Assembly (NCBI RefSeq): GCF_026167665.1 | Contig: NZ_CP098740.1 | Span: 6,138,001-6,202,000, forward strand | Reading direction: 5' to 3' | DNA length: 64,000 nt | Source: Streptomyces drozdowiczii | GTDB lineage: Bacteria > Actinomycetota > Actinomycetes > Streptomycetales > Streptomycetaceae | Shown here: positions 62,137 through 64,000 of the stretch, piece after piece | How the letters are laid out: every line of letters starts with the position of its first letter | Numbering within the stretch: the first letter of the stretch is position 1 | Translations under genes and position numbers: made by a program | The notes under the pieces: generated by a model | What the model was told of the DNA's origin: nothing | The model's input: only the letters and a program-made list of their open reading frames with translations | The model's database searches: none

Positions 62137-64000
62137 TCAGCGCAGGGACGCCGGAAGCGCCTCCCGGTGCAGGATGCCCAGCCGCTGCGTGGCCCGGGTC
62201 AGCGCCACGTACAGGTCGCTCGTCCCGAACCGGCCGGGCTCCACCACCAGGACGTGGTCGAATTCGAGGCCCTTGGCCTGCCGGGGCCCCAGCAGCACCA
62301 CCGTGCGGGTCAGATCCGGCTCGCCGCCGGGCACCACCCCGTCCAGCGGCGCCGCGATCTCCTCGTGCAGCTCGCGCGGCGCGATCACCGCGAGGCGCCC
62401 CTCGGCGGGCGTCAGCTCCTCGACCGCCCGCGCCACCGCACCCGCCAGGTCCGCCCCGGAGTCCCGGACCCACGGCACCTCGCCCGTGGAGCGCACCGAG
62501 CCCGGCGGCTCGAACGACGGGTCCTCGGCCCGCAGCACCTTCGCCGCGACCTCCATCACCTCGGCCGGCGTACGGTAGTTGACCGCGAGCCGCACATGCT
62601 CGTACCGGTCGCCCACGTACGGCTCCAGGATGTCCTGCCACGAGCCGACCCCGGCCTCCTCCGAGGTCTGCGCCGGGTCGCCCACCAGCGTCATCGACCG
62701 GGTCGGCGACCGCCGCATCAGCAGCCGCCACGCCATCGGCGACAGCTCCTGCGCCTCGTCCACGATGATGTGCCCGAACGCCCACGTCCGGTCGGCGGCG
62801 GCCCGCTCGGCCGCGCTGCGGTGGTCGGCCTCCTCCTGGCGCTCGGCCATCCGCTCCGCGTCGATGATGTCGTGCGCGGCCAGCAGCTCCGACTCCTCGT
62901 CCTCGAACTCGAAGGACTCCGAGCCCCGGGACAGCTCCAGGACGCCCTGGGCGTACGCGATCCGCTCCTGGCGCTCCGCCTCGGCCGCCGCCCGCTCGGC
63001 GCTGTCGTCCGTCCCGAGCAGTTCGGCGGCCTCGTCCAGCAGCGGCACGTCCGCCGGTGTCCACGCGCTCTCGCCGGGCGCCCGCCGGATGGCCTCGGCG
63101 TCCGCCTCCGGCAGGTGGACCGGCTCGGCCAGGAAGTCGGCGAGGAAGCCCTCGGGGGTGAGGGCCGGCCACAGCTCCTCGATCGCCGCGTGCACCTCCT
63201 GGCTGACCGCGACCGCCTTGCCGAGCTGGGCGATGTCGTCCGGACCCAGGAAGTTCGGCCCGCCGTACGGGTCGGCGCCGATGCGCTCGGTGAGCTGGGC
63301 GGTCAGCGCGTCGATGATCCGGAACGCGAAGTGCGGCCGGGCGAGGTTGTGCGGCAGCCGGGTGTCGCGGGCCGCCTGCCGGGCCTCGTAGGCGATCTCC
63401 CAGTCCAGGATCAGGTCCCCGTCGTCGTGCGGGACGATCAGCGGGGCACCCGGCTCGGGCAGCAGCTGCCGGTCCCGCACGGCGAGCTCCAGGGCCTCGG
63501 CCATGGCCGCGCCGCCCTTCACCGCCGCCGCCCGGGGCGTGTCCGTGCCGCGCGCGTGGACACCGGGGAACAGCTCGGCCTGGGTGGCGAGGAGGACGCC
63601 GGTCTCACCGAGCGAGGGGAGCACCTCGCCGATGTAGCCGAGGAAGGCCGGGTTCGGGCCCACGATGAGGACCGCGCGCTTGGCCAGCAGCTCGCGCTGC
63701 TCGTACAGCAGGAACGCCGCCCGGTGCAGGGCGACGGCCGTCTTGCCGGTGCCGGGCCCGCCCTCGACCACCAGGACGCCCCGGTGCGGTGCCCGGATGA
63801 TGCGGTCCTGCTCGGCCTGAATGGTCCGCACGATGTCCGCCATGCGTCCGGTCCGCGCCGAGTTCACCGCGGCGAGCAGGACCGTGTCGCCGCTCGGGTC
63901 CTCGAAACCGGTGCGCTCGCGGTCCCCGACGTCCAGGATCTCGTCGTGCAGCTCGGTGACCGTGCGGCCCTCGGTCGTGAGGTGGCGGCGCCTGCGCAGA
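62137..64000 (-). CDS. HelR/HelD-like UvrD-superfamily helicase, N-terminus outside the window
   Basis: The frame is open to the right edge; about 621 residues are visible. Seen: Walker A VVEGGPGTGKTAVALHR, FGHIIVDEAQELSPMAWRLLMRR (Walker B), LVGDPAQT, and the C-terminal VVEPGRFGTSDLYVALTRATQRLGIL. The visible upstream part still encodes a helical, charged segment, fitting the coiled-coil arm of HelD-like proteins that pry stalled RNA polymerase off DNA. In actinomycetes HelR relatives can give rifamycin tolerance, a role inferred only from the family. Confidence 0.85.
   Translation of the reverse strand, partial: LRRRRHLTTEGRTVTELHDEILDVGDRERTGFEDPSGDTVLLAAVNSARTGRMADIVRTIQAEQDRIIRAPHRGVLVVEGGPGTGKTAVALHRAAFLLYEQRELLAKRAVLIVGPNPAFLGYIGEVLPSLGETGVLLATQAELFPGVHARGTDTPRAAAVKGGAAMAEALELAVRDRQLLPEPGAPLIVPHDDGDLILDWEIAYEARQAARDTRLPHNLARPHFAFRIIDALTAQLTERIGADPYGGPNFLGPDDIAQLGKAVAVSQEVHAAIEELWPALTPEGFLADFLAEPVHLPEADAEAIRRAPGESAWTPADVPLLDEAAELLGTDDSAERAAAEAERQERIAYAQGVLELSRGSESFEFEDEESELLAAHDIIDAERMAERQEEADHRSAAERAAADRTWAFGHIIVDEAQELSPMAWRLLMRRSPTRSMTLVGDPAQTSEEAGVGSWQDILEPYVGDRYEHVRLAVNYRTPAEVMEVAAKVLRAEDPSFEPPGSVRSTGEVPWVRDSGADLAGAVARAVEELTPAEGRLAVIAPRELHEEIAAPLDGVVPGGEPDLTRTVVLLGPRQAKGLEFDHVLVVEPGRFGTSDLYVALTRATQRLGILHREALPASLR

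Overview
The window reads as chromosomal DNA of a high-GC actinomycete, almost certainly a Streptomyces. GTG starts, strong third-position GC bias and many ATGA/GTGA gene overlaps point there. So do DasR-, CebR- and LacI-type operator sequences next to secreted polysaccharide-degrading enzymes, a mycothiol-amidase-type PIG-L enzyme and a HelR/HelD-type helicase.

Region 1 (about 1-26456) is one continuous plus-strand secondary-metabolite cluster. The front part carries a stand-alone AMP ligase, two acyl carrier proteins, an amidohydrolase, a SyrB2-like chlorinating-enzyme homologue, a KAS III-like protein, a GNAT, a BtrH-like acyltransferase, an antiporter and a phosphopantetheinyl transferase. 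The back part (9391-26456) carries an AsnB/beta-lactam-synthetase-like enzyme without the glutaminase cysteine, a TauD-type dioxygenase, a GMC oxidoreductase, a zinc peptidase, a methyltransferase, LysA-, DapD- and DapC-like enzymes, three ATP-grasp ligases, a cupin, an MFS exporter and a DUF885 hydrolase. The DapD + LysA + aminotransferase + methyltransferase + beta-lactam synthetase + ATP-grasp + MFS + peptidase set matches what is known of the Pseudomonas tabtoxin cluster (tab/tbl genes). My main inference is that this is a Streptomyces tabtoxinine-beta-lactam-type peptide cluster with an added carrier-protein and halogenase-like branch. Two near-identical inverted repeats (192-227, 9130-9160) precede its two halves and are probably operators of one pathway regulator.

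Region 2 (26506-34000) holds a secreted CBM56/beta-helix glucanase-like protein, a threonine synthase-like gene, an FKBP isomerase, an uncharacterised protein with an alpha/beta hydrolase, and a PIG-L amidase. Region 3 (34066-46177, minus strand) holds a DUF4246 protein, a SpoIIE-type phosphatase, a CitG-like protein, allophanate hydrolase, urea carboxylase, an NCS1 permease and a GntR regulator, the last group forming a urea (or guanidine) utilisation locus. Region 4 (46314-53067) holds a CE4 deacetylase with CBM2, a CBM2-Cip1-like protein under a perfect CebR box, an IclR/fumarylacetoacetase/unknown operon, and a GH18 chitinase with a DasR-like site. Region 5 (53239-64000) holds a Ser/Thr kinase with a beta-propeller, a methyltransferase, KatG, a GH92 alpha-mannosidase and a truncated HelR-like helicase.

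Six genes are broken by a one-base deficit in a run of four or five C or G (near 4190, 14461, 24619, 29553, 32795, 33961), and each reads on perfectly in the next frame. This pattern looks like homopolymer sequencing error, so I annotate these genes as full length. No rRNA, tRNA, CRISPR array or insertion sequence was seen.
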